Shown here: positions 23,292 to 35,750 of the stretch, one piece after another
Layout: the number at the start of each line of letters is the position of its first letter
How positions within the stretch are numbered: the first letter of the stretch is position 1
From: Podospora pseudocomata
Lineage: Eukaryota; Ascomycota; Sordariomycetes; Sordariales; Podosporaceae
DNA length: 64,000 bases
Direction of reading: 5' to 3'
Assembly: GCF_035222375.1 (NCBI RefSeq)
Contig: NC_085887.1
Span: 2,331,501 to 2,395,500 of the forward strand
The notes under the pieces: generated by a model
Seen by the model: only the letters and a program-made list of their open reading frames with translations
Database searches by the model: none
What the model was told of the DNA's origin: nothing
Made by a program: the position numbers and the translations under genes

Positions 23292-25211
23292 AGCCCATCA
23301 CCACACCAACATATGCGTACCAATGGAAACCTTGACGCCGTCACCATCTTCTGCTGCCCTTGAGGCTTGATTGGCTCTCATCTCGCGCCCAACACCATCT
23401 GCCTAGTTGGCTAGTCGCAGAGGCCCGTCCCGATGCGTTAGTGGACTGCACTCTTCCCCAGGTTCCTGAACAGCTGCGCGAAACCGCGGCAAGATGGTGT
23501 CCCAGTCATCCTCCAGTGACTCCGTCTTGCTCGCAAGCGCTAGCACTCCCTGATACACTTCCCGTTATTTTGTTGGCACCGAAAAAGCCGCCAGCTTGTA
23601 AGCAGGTGGCTGGCCCTTGAAGCCGACCTCGAGACTGCCGTTTCCCAAGCTTCTGCGCCATTGCCGTGTTACCAACATGTGGGTAGTCACCCAGACTTAC
23701 AGTATGACTGCCTAACGGTCTCTACTTTAGCTCACCGGGCTTGCAAAACTAAGTGAGATTTTCCGCCGAGCAAATATCTCGTCCAAACAAGCTCCAGAAA
23801 GATGCCATCAAGATATACCATCACCAGCTCTGGTAAAGGGGCTCAGGGGCAATCAGGCACTGAAAACCTCGAAACGACAAATGCGACAAAGGGAGGATAT
23901 GTCTACTCAGGTACCGAATTTGCATTTAACCGCATCTCTCACTGCGAGGTATGGTGCAAGGGGTTGATGGGCCCCGTAACGCCTGATGTTCGAACTCCAT
24001 GCAGGGCAAGACGTTTACCCCTGAGTGCAACGCTGCCGTTAACAGGCCATCTGTAGCAACCCTCTCAAATTACCACAAAATATCCATTTTGCGTCTTCGC
24101 CATTTCTTATGCAGATAACTCATCATCACTGGATATTTTATCTCTCGAAACATCAGCTTTTCTCTCCAATATTGTCTTGCCAAATATCCTTTTTGTTGAC
24201 AAGTCGGCATTTGATTAGTGGTAGCGCTGTCAGCAAAAACACCAAGCGTTGTTTAGCATCTGAGACTCGGAACGTCGATCACAGAGACAGGATCTCAAGG
24301 AGCAAAAAGCTTCCGAGCCAGCCAAAACATCTACGAGTCCAAACAAAAGTGTTTTCTTTCGGATCACTTCCGAAGTAATCGTCGTTGGATCAGCTTCGCT
24401 TTTGTATGCTGCGTGCAAAAAATAGATCCAGTTTACCTACGGCTTTGAGGCTCCACCGAACAGCGCATTCTCTAGTTCAAGTCGTCTCCAACAATATACA
24501 CCATTAACAGTCATCCATGGGCACATACTGACTCTAGATCATAATTGCATCAAAATCATCGAGTTTTGAAGACAGAGCAACAAACATCGTCCAATTGCAT
24601 AAACAAACAACCCTGGCCCTCAGTGAGGCACGGCCGTTAGGTGGCACTAGGCAGCTTACAGCTGCTTAAAACTGAACGGGCACTAAAACATATCCAAAAC
24701 GCCCCCCTTTGTAGATGCATCACACACATCTTGCACACACCAGCTGCTGGTGTCATATTGTCGGCGTCCTTGTCGCGCACGACCTTAATTGCGCCTTTGA
24801 ATGGCAGCTTAGCCTGGGCAGATGCCATCATGGCCAATGCAGTTCCCGTTTCTGCCTGGCTACTGCGGTACCCGTCTTGTTGCCGTCGTGAGCTGCAAGG
24901 GAGCAGTACTCATCTACCAACCTCAACCCCTCACCACACACCCAGCATATGTTTTTCTCCGACGATCAGGAATAGACCAGCCAAAGCCATGGTGAGATGC
25001 TGAGATCCCCAGAACGCGGAGAGCCGGCCCTTTTCCAACCCACCACCCCCACCTGCCGCGTCTCCCCTCCGTTCCCTTTTCATCAGAGTTGCTCCGGCCC
25101 TTCCGCGCGTGTGGCCGATTCGAAATCGTCATCGCCGTCATTCAAGCCCATCACATTTTCCAGTCTGGCTTGGAGCGACGTCGACCGTTGCCGGCCGTTG
25201 GATCTGGAATA
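23292..25211. other. Intergenic region before the RING gene
   Basis: No gene is supported. Bases about 24060-24620 are more AT-rich than their surroundings. Open frames are at most about 120 codons and have no recognisable features. The last 200 bases are C/T-rich and likely hold the leader of the RING-protein gene. Confidence 0.55.
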
Positions 25212-26989
25212 ATGATGACTTCAATACGGACTCTCCTCCTCGCCTCCCTCTCGTTGGCAACCGTCAGCGCTCAGGATGCAAGGATATCTTGGATCGAAAA
25301 TGCCCCGGCGTGGCAGGAAGAATCGCTGATGCATCTCCAAATCAGCCCACCCGAGAGCTCGATTCTGCAGCTGACATTTGATGTCTACCCGTTGACCCGC
25401 GCGGTCGGGTTGAACGAGAGCACAGAAGTCAGAGACGTGAGCGCGCCAGATACAGCGGTAACCTGAAAGTGCTCTTGTGCTAACGTTGCACAGGACTATC
25501 GAATCCAAGGCTTTTTAACCTACGCCGATGATCTCGAAGCCATGAACAACCAGTCGATTGCCCTGGTCAGCTGCGACTCCAACAGCTCGACGAGCCTCGT
25601 GGGCGAGCTCATCACGACTGCCAAGCCGAGGGCGATATTGCTGTACAGCATCAAGGGGAACTGCTGCGCGCTGCAGGGTTCCTATCAGGACTTGGAAGGG
25701 ACGCCTTACGATACATTGTTCACCATGGCGAACCAGGAGGAATCCATTGCTGCCATGAACAGCACACGCTTGGCCGGGGCGTCGGCTGCTGCCACCATCA
25801 CTGGCGGCATCACTGCTGCCGGCCCGGAAACGAGTGCCCAAGTACCGCACAATGGGAACAATTCGGCGGTGGCGATGAGCATCCTGTATAGCATCACAGG
25901 TCTCATCACGCTCCTCTTTCTCGTTATCATTGCGACGGGCGCTATCAGGGCACATCGATATCCGGAACGATATGGGCCGCGATCGGGTTACGGCGGACGG
26001 CCCCGACAAAGTAGGGCAAAGGGGCTGGCGCGCGCGGTGTTGGAGACGCTTCCCATTGTCAAGTTTGGGGATCCGGCACCGGCAAAACCTGATCCAGCCC
26101 TCGAGCTCGAGTCCCAAACATCTCGATCGTCATCCGAGCCGGGGATAGGGACCAGATTGTCAGCCATCCCAGAGGAGCCTAAGACGCCCAGGACACCCAA
26201 AACACCCAAAACACCCAAAACGCCAGCAAAGCGGCAAAATGAAGGTCTGGGGACAGTCTTGGAGTCTGAAGATGACGACCAACCAGCCGTAAACCCAACA
26301 ATTGCTGCCCCCAAAGACGCCAATGGTGGCGACAATGGGACCAAGGACGGCAAGCGGATATCAGAGGAGCACCTCGGATGCTCAATCTGCACCGAGGACT
26401 TCCTTGTGGGGGAGGACGTACGGGTGCTACCTTGTGACCACAAATTTCACCCGCCGTGTATCGACCCGTGGTTGATCAACGTATCCGGGACTTGTCCACT
26501 GTGGTAAGCGTACTGCTCAATGCGTTTTATTTACCAAACACTAACCTCCACAGCCGTCTCGACCTCCGACCCCACGACGAGCAAAACCCAGAAGACCCTC
26601 ATCACCTCGCACCACCCTTGGCCGGCGAATGGAATGAGAATAACGCTCAAACGACACAGCAACACCGCCGGAAATCACTACGGTTCCTCGACCTGCACCG
26701 CCTCCGGCACGCCTCGGTTGAGGAACGGATTGAAATCTTGAGAAGACACCGATCACAGCAACAGTTGAGAGAGTCTCAACCACCGCAGTCGTCTTCGTCG
26801 GGGTCGACGACGGCAGATTCGGAGGAGCATCACAGCCGACGGGCGAGCTTGGCGGATAGGCTGAGGGATAAGTTTAGGGTTCATACCACCACGAGGCAGG
26901 ATGGTGGTGATGGGGAGATGACAAGGACGACGACGACGACGACAACAACAACGGCAAGGGAGGCTGGACCACCACCGGCCTCGACATAA
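25212..26989 (+). CDS. Secretory-pathway transmembrane RING-H2 protein, probable E3 ubiquitin ligase
   Basis: Exons 25212-25436, 25494-26503 and 26554-26989 give 556 residues. A signal peptide (RTLLLASLSLATVSA) is followed by a lumenal region of about 180 residues with several N-glycosylation sequons and two adjacent Cys (GNCCAL). One transmembrane helix lies at about 200-224 (SILYSITGLITLLFLVII). The cytosolic part has KTPRTPKTP repeats near 300-312 and a RING-H2 domain from Cys371 to Cys412 (CSIC, then CDHKFHPPC, then CPLC). The last Cys codon is split by the second intron. Layout resembles PA-TM-RING ligases, but I do not recognise a firm PA domain. The C-terminus has a leucine/arginine-rich segment (RFLDLHRLRHASVEERIEIL) and a poly-Thr run. 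Substrates are unknown. Confidence 0.9.
26188..26226 (+). repeat. In-frame ACACCCAAA repeat in the RING gene
   Basis: Four to five copies of a 9-bp ACACCCAAA-like unit encode Thr-Pro-Lys repeats between the membrane helix and the RING domain. Confidence 0.85.
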
Positions 26990-29900
26990 CTACGACAACA
27001 CACACGACAGGAGCAACATTCTCCACCTATAATGACCGGAGCTTAATGGCAAAAGAATGACATAATTCGCCGAGTATACGACAGGACGGATAATAAGTAA
27101 TGTTTTGGATAACTATGGGAGACTCTTTGATAGAGAACACCAACAAGGCAAACGCGATGGGGGTTTAATATTCATTTTTTAGCGACAATCTTGGGGAATA
27201 CCACGGGCATTTTGGGACAAGAAAGGGGCCGGTATCTGGACAAAACTCAAATTGGTCAGGAGGACAAGGACAAGACTGGATCGGTTAGACAATTTGGCGT
27301 TCTTTTGCGTGATGGTTTTGCGGTGATATCATTGCATTTGGCGTGTTTTTTTCTTTCTCTTTTTTGATTTTTTTTTTTTTTTTTTTTTTGGTTTCATGAA
27401 GGGGGAGGATTTGGGACTGAAGAATGATATAGTTGCTAAATATGAAGTGTTTGGAAGGAACAGGAATGAACATGAACATGGATGAAGTCGACGCAGGGGC
27501 AGAAGAACGAATTCGAAGGGAAGAGACTACCGGCTGAGATTGCAGCAGCCGGCCAACTCCCAAGAAATATAGTGCGATCTGATAGATGAGAATAAGTTTT
27601 GCGTTTTCGAGTGCGGAAAGTAGCTGAGAAAGAAATATAATCGTTACCAGACAAAACTATACTAGGCAAAACATGATCAGATGTGTCTTGATACAGAAGG
27701 CATCCAATCTTTCTCATCAGCCGTTTCACGTGTTGATTATTATCTTTTTTTTATTCTCAAGAAACAACCCTCGACAGAAGAAGCCCATCAGTCGTGTGAC
27801 CTGCCCTTTTTGAGCAGGGCTTGTTTTCGAGATATTTATGGAAGGTCTGGCAAGTTTGTGAGACTGGGTTGTTGATGGGGTTATGCAAGGGACAGGGGCC
27901 ATGTATCTTATTGCTCTCCTATATTTAAGAAGGGCATTCGTCGATAGGAATGACCGAGGCCGTTGAATTCGACCTGAGAATAATACGGTGAGAGAGTGAG
28001 TGAGTGAGGGTGAAGCTGGGGGTGGATTATGTAAGACCTCACTTTCCGAACCCCGAAGACAAGGGAGCACGGGCCCCTGGATTGATCGCCGCAGGGATTG
28101 GTTGGTTAGCGCTTTGGCCAGGTCGAGGTGGGAACCGGGGTTGAGAGGGGGACGCTAGGCTTGTTTGGGACTTACACAGGTATTCAACCCTTACGACCCT
28201 TTTGGGAGTGAGGTGTTGAAGGGTGAGATGATTTAGCAGTTCTTGTTTGAGCTCATTCTCAAACAAACCTGACTGAGCGATGCTCAGGTTAACTCATGAT
28301 CATTATGTCGCAGGGCTAGTCGAGGTGTCTGCATGAACTTGGGACTGAAGGCCAACAACTGTTGTGAGGCGTGAAGTTCATGAGCTAACAATACTGTCCA
28401 ACGAACGGTTCGAGTCCAGCTCGTCGATTTGTGGACTGATACTTATGTGAGGCTTAACATGGAACTACATTAGCGTGGGCTTCTAGACTTATTCAAACGG
28501 TTCAGAAACGGGGGAAACGTCGAGTGTTGACGCCCCTTGTATGGCACACCATTGGAGTTAGCTTCTGTAGTTTGTCTGAGCGGCAAATGACCTGTCAACT
28601 GATTCGAGGACCGCGCTGGAAAGCATTCTCCTATCTCTTAGATTGATTGAATTTTTGCTGAGCTTTTGAAGGCTGAGAATCTCGGGCCATATTGTCTCTC
28701 TTTTACGGATCTGGACAAGTAGGGAGGAGCACTGGAGTGATACGAGCCATCGGCCGCCGGCCAGGCTAACCCTCTTGTTACCGTTGCACGGCAGTCTGGC
28801 TTTTGCTTTGATATGGAAGGCGAAGCAGGGAGTTTCCTTGAGAGAGCCGCGATCGTTGGGTTGTGAAAGGTAAGCCCCGTCGTCGGAGGGTCGGGTTGAG
28901 ATCGGGCATGTCTTGAACGGGAGGAAGAGGTAAGAAGAGGTAAATACGGCCGATGGGGTCGACTGAGAAGACAACAGAAGGAACATGAAATATGGTGGGA
29001 AAGAGCCACCCATTATCAACAAATTATCAGTGCCATGCTCCACTCTGAGCAAGTCATCTCTCCCTCTACAACATTCTCTTCAATATTGGGCCAAGCTCGG
29101 GACCGATGCGGTGGCACTTTCTATACATACATGATCCCCTGCAGCAAGCATGCATTCCCACATCCAAGCAAGATCATGTTCGCTGACAGCACGAAATCGT
29201 CCGCGGCCTTGGTGAGTTGAACACTTGTGAATGGTCCAAGCTAGGGCTGCACCAGATCTTGTCGGAATTGCTTCTGTTGCCACCTGCCATTTATACCATG
29301 TCACTCCGATTTGTAATTTTTTTGAGCTCCGAAAAGCGTGGATTCATTGTTCTGATGCATCTCATTGTTTCTCAGGCCAGGTCAACACGGGCAGATGCCG
29401 GCTTACCAACACTAGATGGCTGAAAACAACGGTTGTACTGCAGCACCAGTGGCGCATCAGCTCTTGTTCTTTTTCCAGGGTTGTTTCTTCTTCTCACGAT
29501 GCTCTGGGCACTGCCTGAGTGTCTTGGATCAGACCTACCCTACCGAGACAAGCACTCCAGCACCTGAGCTCAGAAACACCCAAGACGCTGTTTCCGACCC
29601 GTGGGTTCTGATGAACAGCAAGGGGGCCCCCATCGATTCAGTCGGGATTGTTCTTTCCCCCCCCCCCCACCCTTCCCTCTTACCGTTCCTATTTTACAGT
29701 CGGTTCTTCCGCCTTGCCACGATGTGGCGGCCACTTTCCAGGAAAGGAACTCCCACGAGCTATTCGTCATGGCAGCGCGCAAACGTTAGCATTTTCACCT
29801 CACACCTGGGTCTTGGCTGTCTCTCTATTATAACTGTTCAGCTACCCTTCTCCCCAGCCGATATATCTCATCTTGTCCCTATTATCCTAGCAACTCACCT

Positions 29901-30076
29901 ATACACGATTACCATTTCGCGCATAGATGGGTAGATATCAGCCCCTCTCATCTTGGCTCACCTAGCAACCTACCTTCTCGATCTACCCAATATCCAACCA
30001 CCTTTTATTTTACTACGAGAACACGACCTTGCTTTGATGGATTGTCACAACCGCCAACATTCCTGGCGACGAAACA
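26990..30076. other. Intergenic region with T22 tract
   Basis: A T run of 22 lies at 27368-27389, probably in the 3' untranslated region of the RING gene. A GAGT tract lies near 27992-28008. A 164-codon minus frame (28558-29052) and a 172-codon plus frame (29416-29934) have no recognisable features. Bases about 29650-30070 are C/T-rich and fit the leader of the following gene. Confidence 0.55.
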
Positions 30077-32210
30077 ATGGCTCCCCCGATATGGCTCGTC
30101 TTGCGAGGCATCAAGGAAGGGAGCGAGACCTCGTCCTCGGCGGCGGCGGAGAGAAGGAACCCTTCGTACAGCGAGCCGTTGGTTGGCATGGTCATAAGTG
30201 TCATCCTGGCCATGGTCTCGCTAGTTATTATCTCCTCGTTTCTGAGTATGTCCCTTCTTTTTCTGCCGAGCTGTCTTTGCTGACGGATTGGCAGCCCAAA
30301 GGTATCTGGCGGTTAAGCTCTGGAGCAGACTCCCTTTTGTTCAATACTGTAGGTGGCCTTCCGTATGTCATCGTGGTGGCGGAGGAGCAGGATCACCGGC
30401 TAACGGGAAACAGTGGTGTTCGCTATCTATGCTGATTCCTTTCTGTTTGTGTTTGCTACTGGCATACTCCAGTTTGGTTTTGGTGTGGGATACTCGGTAT
30501 CAGTGTGCGAATCAGCCATTCTATTATGTCTGGCTTGCTATGTAACGACAAAGGTATGCTATTCGGCGGGCTCGTAAGGCTCTCTCGACGAGTGTGCTAA
30601 TCTTGAATGAGTAGATTGTATGTGCTTGGCTCAGCTCATGTCTTGTATTTTTGCTGACAGGACCTAGCTTATCTACATGTTTCTGGTCGAAAAAGCCGTA
30701 AGACACTGCGGTCGCCATTGACGATCTCCACTGACACGAGATAGTTCATCATACGATCAGGCTCCAAGAGAAGGCGCATGACGTCGAAGCTCTATCTGTT
30801 CAACTCGTTCGGCATGATCGGTATGTTCTCGGAGGCCTTGACCGTGTTTATGGGAGCGGTCACTGACAACAGGGAACCCCAGGGGTTTATTGCGTTGTTG
30901 TCGTTATGAACTTCATCTAGTATTGCACCCCCTGTTGTCGATCTCAGCTTCCACGGCTAACCGACATCTCCAGTCGCATCACGAGGGTGGAAAACGGCCA
31001 ATGCATAATAGGCATGAGGAAGGAAGCCATGATCCCTCTGATAAGCTTCGATCTGCTCGTCAATGTGAGCCCGTTCAGTTCTTCTCTGTTTCCCGTTTGG
31101 ATCCAAGGCTCGAACGGTTGCTAACAGTTCAATCATCAGATATATCTTACCTTGGTATTCTTAATACCATTATCCAGTACACCGCTCTTCCTTCTCTCTG
31201 GTTCATTTCCGCCTTACTGACCTGGAATCATAGGAACGTACACGTGGAAGAACTTTGTCCACACACCTGGCAGTCGACGTCTCCGAACCGTGGCCATGAG
31301 AACTTTTGTGGGTTGTGTCTGCACATTGACCAGCAGCGTGGTGTAGGTTTCCCTTCACGCACTGACGGTGGTGACCTCTAACAAGTGCCACAGGAACCTA
31401 TCCGTGCTTATGGCTCTCGATGGCGAGCCAGGCTGGGTGTGCCTGATGTGTTGTAATAGTGATATCCTCTTCAGTGCAATTGTCATCCAATGGGTCACCT
31501 CCCGCGACAGCACTAGCTCGGCGGCCTCTACTGATTCTGTCAGCGGAGGAGCATCTCGACCACGAAGTCAGCACAACAACCACACTAGTCACGGGGGAGA
31601 GGAGTTGGCCGGTCTCGACAACAGCCATCACCGCTGCAACGTTAACAACCGGCAGAAGGATTCTCTCGAGGGGGATAAGAAACAACAAGCGAGAAACAAG
31701 TCGCTGAACAGAAAAGGCCTCGTGTCATCCACCGATGCCATCGTTGCAGACGCTGCCGAGATGTCGATCAACCACGCCGAGTTTGGAGGGGATGGGGATG
31801 TCTCGCCGCGAAGTACAGAGGTCAACACGGTGTGTTATGATGATGGTAGGGACAAGGAAACCAACAGGAGGCCGTACACGAGCGGTTCGCTGACCAGAAC
31901 GACGACAACCACGACGACGAACAACCCGCACGACGACGATGGCGCTGCTGCTGGAAGGTTCCCCCGTCTGCCGCCGGCGCTGGCAACATCAACCGTCCGG
32001 CACCACACCTCAGAAGTTAGAGTCGACGTTGATTACGGCGCGACGAGTCTGAGTAGCCGCGAGATTGCCGATGGGGAGGAGGCTAGGTTGGGGAACAGCA
32101 TTGTGATTGGGTCTGGGACGAGCGTGTGCGGTGTGACGGATGTCACTGGGGGCGGGAGGTGGACAAAACAACCGCCGGCTTGGAGTCCGGGAACGGGGCC
32201 GGGGCTTTAG
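30077..32210 (+). CDS. Fungal seven-helix integral membrane protein, ten exons
   Basis: Exons: 30077-30245, 30295-30348, 30414-30553, 30668-30697, 30745-30820, 30883-30919, 30974-31064, 31140-31176, 31234-31342, 31394-32210. All phases agree, giving 519 residues. Seven hydrophobic segments fall near residues 35-56, 75-98, 103-130, 147-168, 188-211, 235-256 and 262-283. A loop carries RVENGQCIIGMRKEAM, and DGEPGWVCLMCCNSD precedes helix 7. From memory these motifs recur in an uncharacterised family of Pezizomycotina membrane proteins, often labelled integral membrane protein. The layout resembles a receptor, but I see no signature of a named GPCR class. Residues 284-519 form a low-complexity tail rich in Ser, Thr, Asn and Gly. 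Exon 4 is only 30 nt. The exon 4 acceptor at 30667 was chosen because the earlier CAG gives a stop. Confidence 0.85.
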
Positions 32211-33965
32211 TGGGGTTCGAACTGGAGTTGTGGTGAACACCGGGATCAGTGCCAAAGGAGAAGCACGGTGAGCTATCCGATCCTTGGGGTGTTGAGGGAA
32301 CATGTCGTTGAGGGAAGGGGGTGGAGGGATTGGAGGAGAAGGACTGCTGAGGAGGAGGGGTCGGAGAAGGAGAAGAGAGGTGAGAAGTGCGGGAAGAGTT
32401 GGGGTTGAGAGGAGGAGGAGAAGAAGAAGAAGAAGAAGAAGAAGAAGAATAAGAAGAACAGGTGGGCGGGTAGGTAAGCAAAAGAGGAGTTTTTGCTTTG
32501 GTGTGTTTTACTTGTTTCGCACCCTAGGACTCAGGTTGGTTTGGATACCTTTTTGTTTGGGGGTTGATTTTTCGATGGTAGGATACATGACCTACTTGCA
32601 TAATGAACATTGATTATGGCTCCTCTGGGGACCTGATGCTATGTGGCATGGAAGTCTCGACTGAGTGGCTATGCTGAGATACAAAACTGATGGCAGAAAG
32701 ACTTTGCCTGAGATAAGCGTGCCTGACCGTAGGTAGCCATGGGGGTCGACTTTCAATTATGATGACGGTGTCTAGCCATCTGAAAAGTCGCAGCCAAGAG
32801 GGGAGACAGAAGAAGTGAAGTAAACAAACAACAGTGAGCATAAAAGTTAAAAAGCTCACCGGCCAACTTCTGGTAGGGTGGCCGGTTACGAAAACCCTTC
32901 AGGGAGTTTTACCTAGGAATTAACTCAGGGGCTATCAGCAACTTCCGAGATCCTTACCATTTGACCTGACCACAAGTGTTGTTGGCATCCTGGTAAGGAT
33001 TTTGGGAGCTGCTGTTGGGAGGTGGGTTGTGGAGGGGGGGGGGGGAGGATATCAAGGTTGCTTGTTCCCTCCTTTTTGATTGGTGAGGTGGATTGTTGGA
33101 AGGCACGCTGTTGGGAAGGTGCAGGTAGGCAATGGGATGAGGAGAAGGAGAGGTAGGTTGAGTAAACAAGTGAAGGGTTGCTCAACAACAGAGGTCTTCT
33201 CTTTGTTTGTGGGTTGTGAGTCTTTGGGTGGTGTGTTATATAAATGGAGAGCCTTTTTTGCAACATTGTCTGTTGGAAGGGCAGATAAGTAACTGTGATG
33301 TGCATGTAGTTTATATATTGGTACCTATTGTTACGCTATCATCCTTGTAGCCTCTTCCAAACAAACATCTCTCTCGTAGATTCATTGACTGTTTCTCAGA
33401 GTGTTTGACGCAGCATTCCGCTCATACGTGGTATCCTTCCCTAACTACACAGCACGGCAAGGTACACTTAGGTGATGTCTGTATGGCAACCAAAAAAAGA
33501 GAAATGCTTACTGCCGCGTTATGCGACTCTATTTATTTCGTAATGGATATCTGTATCCCCTCCCCTCCCCTTCCCATGTTGCCCAACCCTCCCTTCCTAA
33601 AATATACAATCTTTAGATATCCCTCCCTCTTGTTCATGTAGTGGTAATAGTGGTATCCAATCTTTCCCTTGATGTATAAAAAAAAACGCCCAAAAAAATT
33701 CCAAAATGTTGTATGTATGTGTGTCATGCCCCCAACCCCCCAACCCCCCCTTCCCTTATGATTTTCGTGGGGTGTTGTTTAAAGTTCATCTTTCTTTTCG
33801 TAAAAGCCGTCATCAAGTTCATTCGTTTCGTTATAGTAAAAAAAAGAAAAAAAAAACAAAAAAAAAAAGAAATTATTGTCGTCCCTCCTTCTTCGCCGCA
33901 ACCATCGCCCTCTCCTTCTCAACCAAAACCCACTGCTCCCGTATCTTTTTCCTCCGACCTTCTAG
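32211..33965. other. Convergent intergenic region with GAA/GAG repeat
   Basis: The region separates the seven-helix gene and the minus-strand amine oxidase and should hold both 3' untranslated regions. It carries the GAA tract listed separately, a G run near 33037-33046 and A-rich sequence near 33838-33871. No gene is supported; short minus frames near 32143-33305 have no features. Confidence 0.6.
32410..32457. repeat. GAG/GAA trinucleotide repeat
   Basis: Three or four GAG units lead into about ten GAA units with one TAA interruption. The tract lies about 200 bp past the stop of the seven-helix gene. Confidence 0.95.
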
Positions 33966-35750
33966 TCACAAGTCCTTTTCGTGAACCTTCACCCGTCCGT
34001 TCAGAGCAGTGCCCTTGGCTCCTACCCTCGACACCAACCTACGACGGGTCGTGGTGAGTCCACCAGCAATCTTGTCAATGACGGCAAGGAAAAGGACCTG
34101 GACGAGCCAGATGAGGAACCGGATGACGTAGTCCCAGAGCGAGTACCTCGGCCTTTCCCCCCTGGCGAGGGTGGACTCCTCGAACTCAAAGGGGATGTTC
34201 GCGCCGAGGTGCTCGACGGCCACGCGGAGGCCGGAGCTGAAGCCATCTTCGTGGGTGCCTTGTCTCGTCCAGGCTCCCGCATAAGAAATCCCGCGCGTGT
34301 TTTGGATCTCGGGGAGGCGTTCCTGGGCCGCGAGGACGGACTTGTTGAAGATTGTGTGCCGGTATGTGTACCTCCCCTGGATGGTCTTCGGGTCGGGCTT
34401 GTGCAGCGGGTTGAGGGTGACGAGGACGTCCCCAAAGGCCGCGCGGGGGATTTCCTGGAGGATGTTCATGTTGTATGTGAGGCAGACCTGGTCAATGTGG
34501 CCCGAGCCGGTCATGGGGGAGGACCGGGAAAGGTAGTTGAATGATGTCCAGGCTTCGTACCGCTCTGGCATAAGAGAGAGGTCAGAATGCAAAAAGACCT
34601 CGTTCGTGGAGGTCTGGAAGGATCGCAGAATGGAATCCTCTGCTTCGGTTGCCGAGTCCCGGATGATGGAGAGGGCTTGGTCGCCGTGGGTGGCGAGGAT
34701 GACATGGTCGAATACCTCCGACTTGCCGCCGGTTGGGTGGAGGGTGTGAAGTCTCAACCTGCCGTCCCGCTCAGGGGTGATGGAGATGACCTTGCTGTTC
34801 AGGCGGACGTGGTTGGATGGGAAGCCCTTCATGACGGCGTCGATGTAGGACTTTGAACCGCTGTTGAGGGTGAGCCATTGTGGGTTCTTGGAGGTTGAGG
34901 CGAGGAAGTGGTGGTTCCACCTGAGTGAGGTCAGCCAACAAATTCGAGTGATGATGAGTCTCAAGGACACAGCTTACATGAAGCGAATGAGTGTGGCGAC
35001 GGGGAAGTCGAGTGCGCATTTCTCCGGGCTGGTGTTCCAGAGACTCGCCGTGATGGGGGTGAGATAGTCATCCTTGAACTTGGTTGAGTAGCCCTCCCTT
35101 TCGAGGTACTCCCCAATGGTCTCCTCAGTTGGCTTCTCGGCGCGCAAGACGTCCAGCGCAAACTTGTCAAAGCGCCAAATGTCAAAGACCAATCTCCACA
35201 TTCTAGGTGAGAAGTAGTTGCTTCGCTGGCAGAAGAACGCATCTCTGTTCAGGCTGGCCCACTCGAAGCGCCCTTGGTCTCGGGACACCGAGAAGGACAT
35301 CTCAGCGGGCGCGGTTTCCACCTTCATCCTCCTAAGAAAGTTCAAAAAGTTTGCTGTCCATGCATTAGTGCGGCTCACTTACCAACGGCCCTAAGCAAAA
35401 GGAAACAGGGGTGGATGAGGAGCATCCTTACGGTATGTAGCTTCATTCATGACCATAAACCCAGCATCGACCAAAGTCTTGTACTTTCCCCTCGTGAACT
35501 CCACCGTGTGAGCATGACCGCCCAGGCGGTCAGCGGCCTCAAAGATGTACACATCATGAGGGCTCCGGTTCAACGCCCACAGCGCACCGATGCCCGCTAC
35601 ACCACTGCCCACCACGGCCACCTTCTTACGCGGATGGGGGTTCCCTCGTTGAATCATGAGGAAGTAGAGTGCCTGAAACGGCTGAACAAAAGAGGGACGA
35701 CGAAAGAACGAGGACGATGAAGAAGAAGACTGACGGGGAGCGTCGGTCAT
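33966..35750 (-). CDS. Flavin amine-oxidase-like / NAD(FAD)-binding protein (COG2907 type)
   Basis: Exons 35750-35432, 35353-34978 and 34920-33966 give 549 residues. The dinucleotide-binding motif VAVVGSGVAGIGA is at about residues 44-56, followed by IFEAADRLGGHAHTV, the second half of the FAD site. The middle includes GYSTKFKDDYLTPITASLW and LTLNSGSKSYIDAV. The C-terminal FAD contact is SYAGAWTRQGTHEDGF. These features match the amine-oxidase-like COG2907 family, found in fungi and bacteria, sometimes beside cyclopropane-fatty-acid synthase genes; none is present here. A hydrophobic segment near the C-terminus (YVIRFLIWLVQVLFLAVI) suggests membrane attachment. Substrate unknown. An in-frame ATG 29 codons upstream (35837) is a possible alternative start. 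Confidence 0.88.

Noticed and set aside
28395-28440. GGTTCGAGTCC, a tRNA B-box-like sequence
   Set aside because: No matching acceptor stem, A-box or cloverleaf could be drawn around it.
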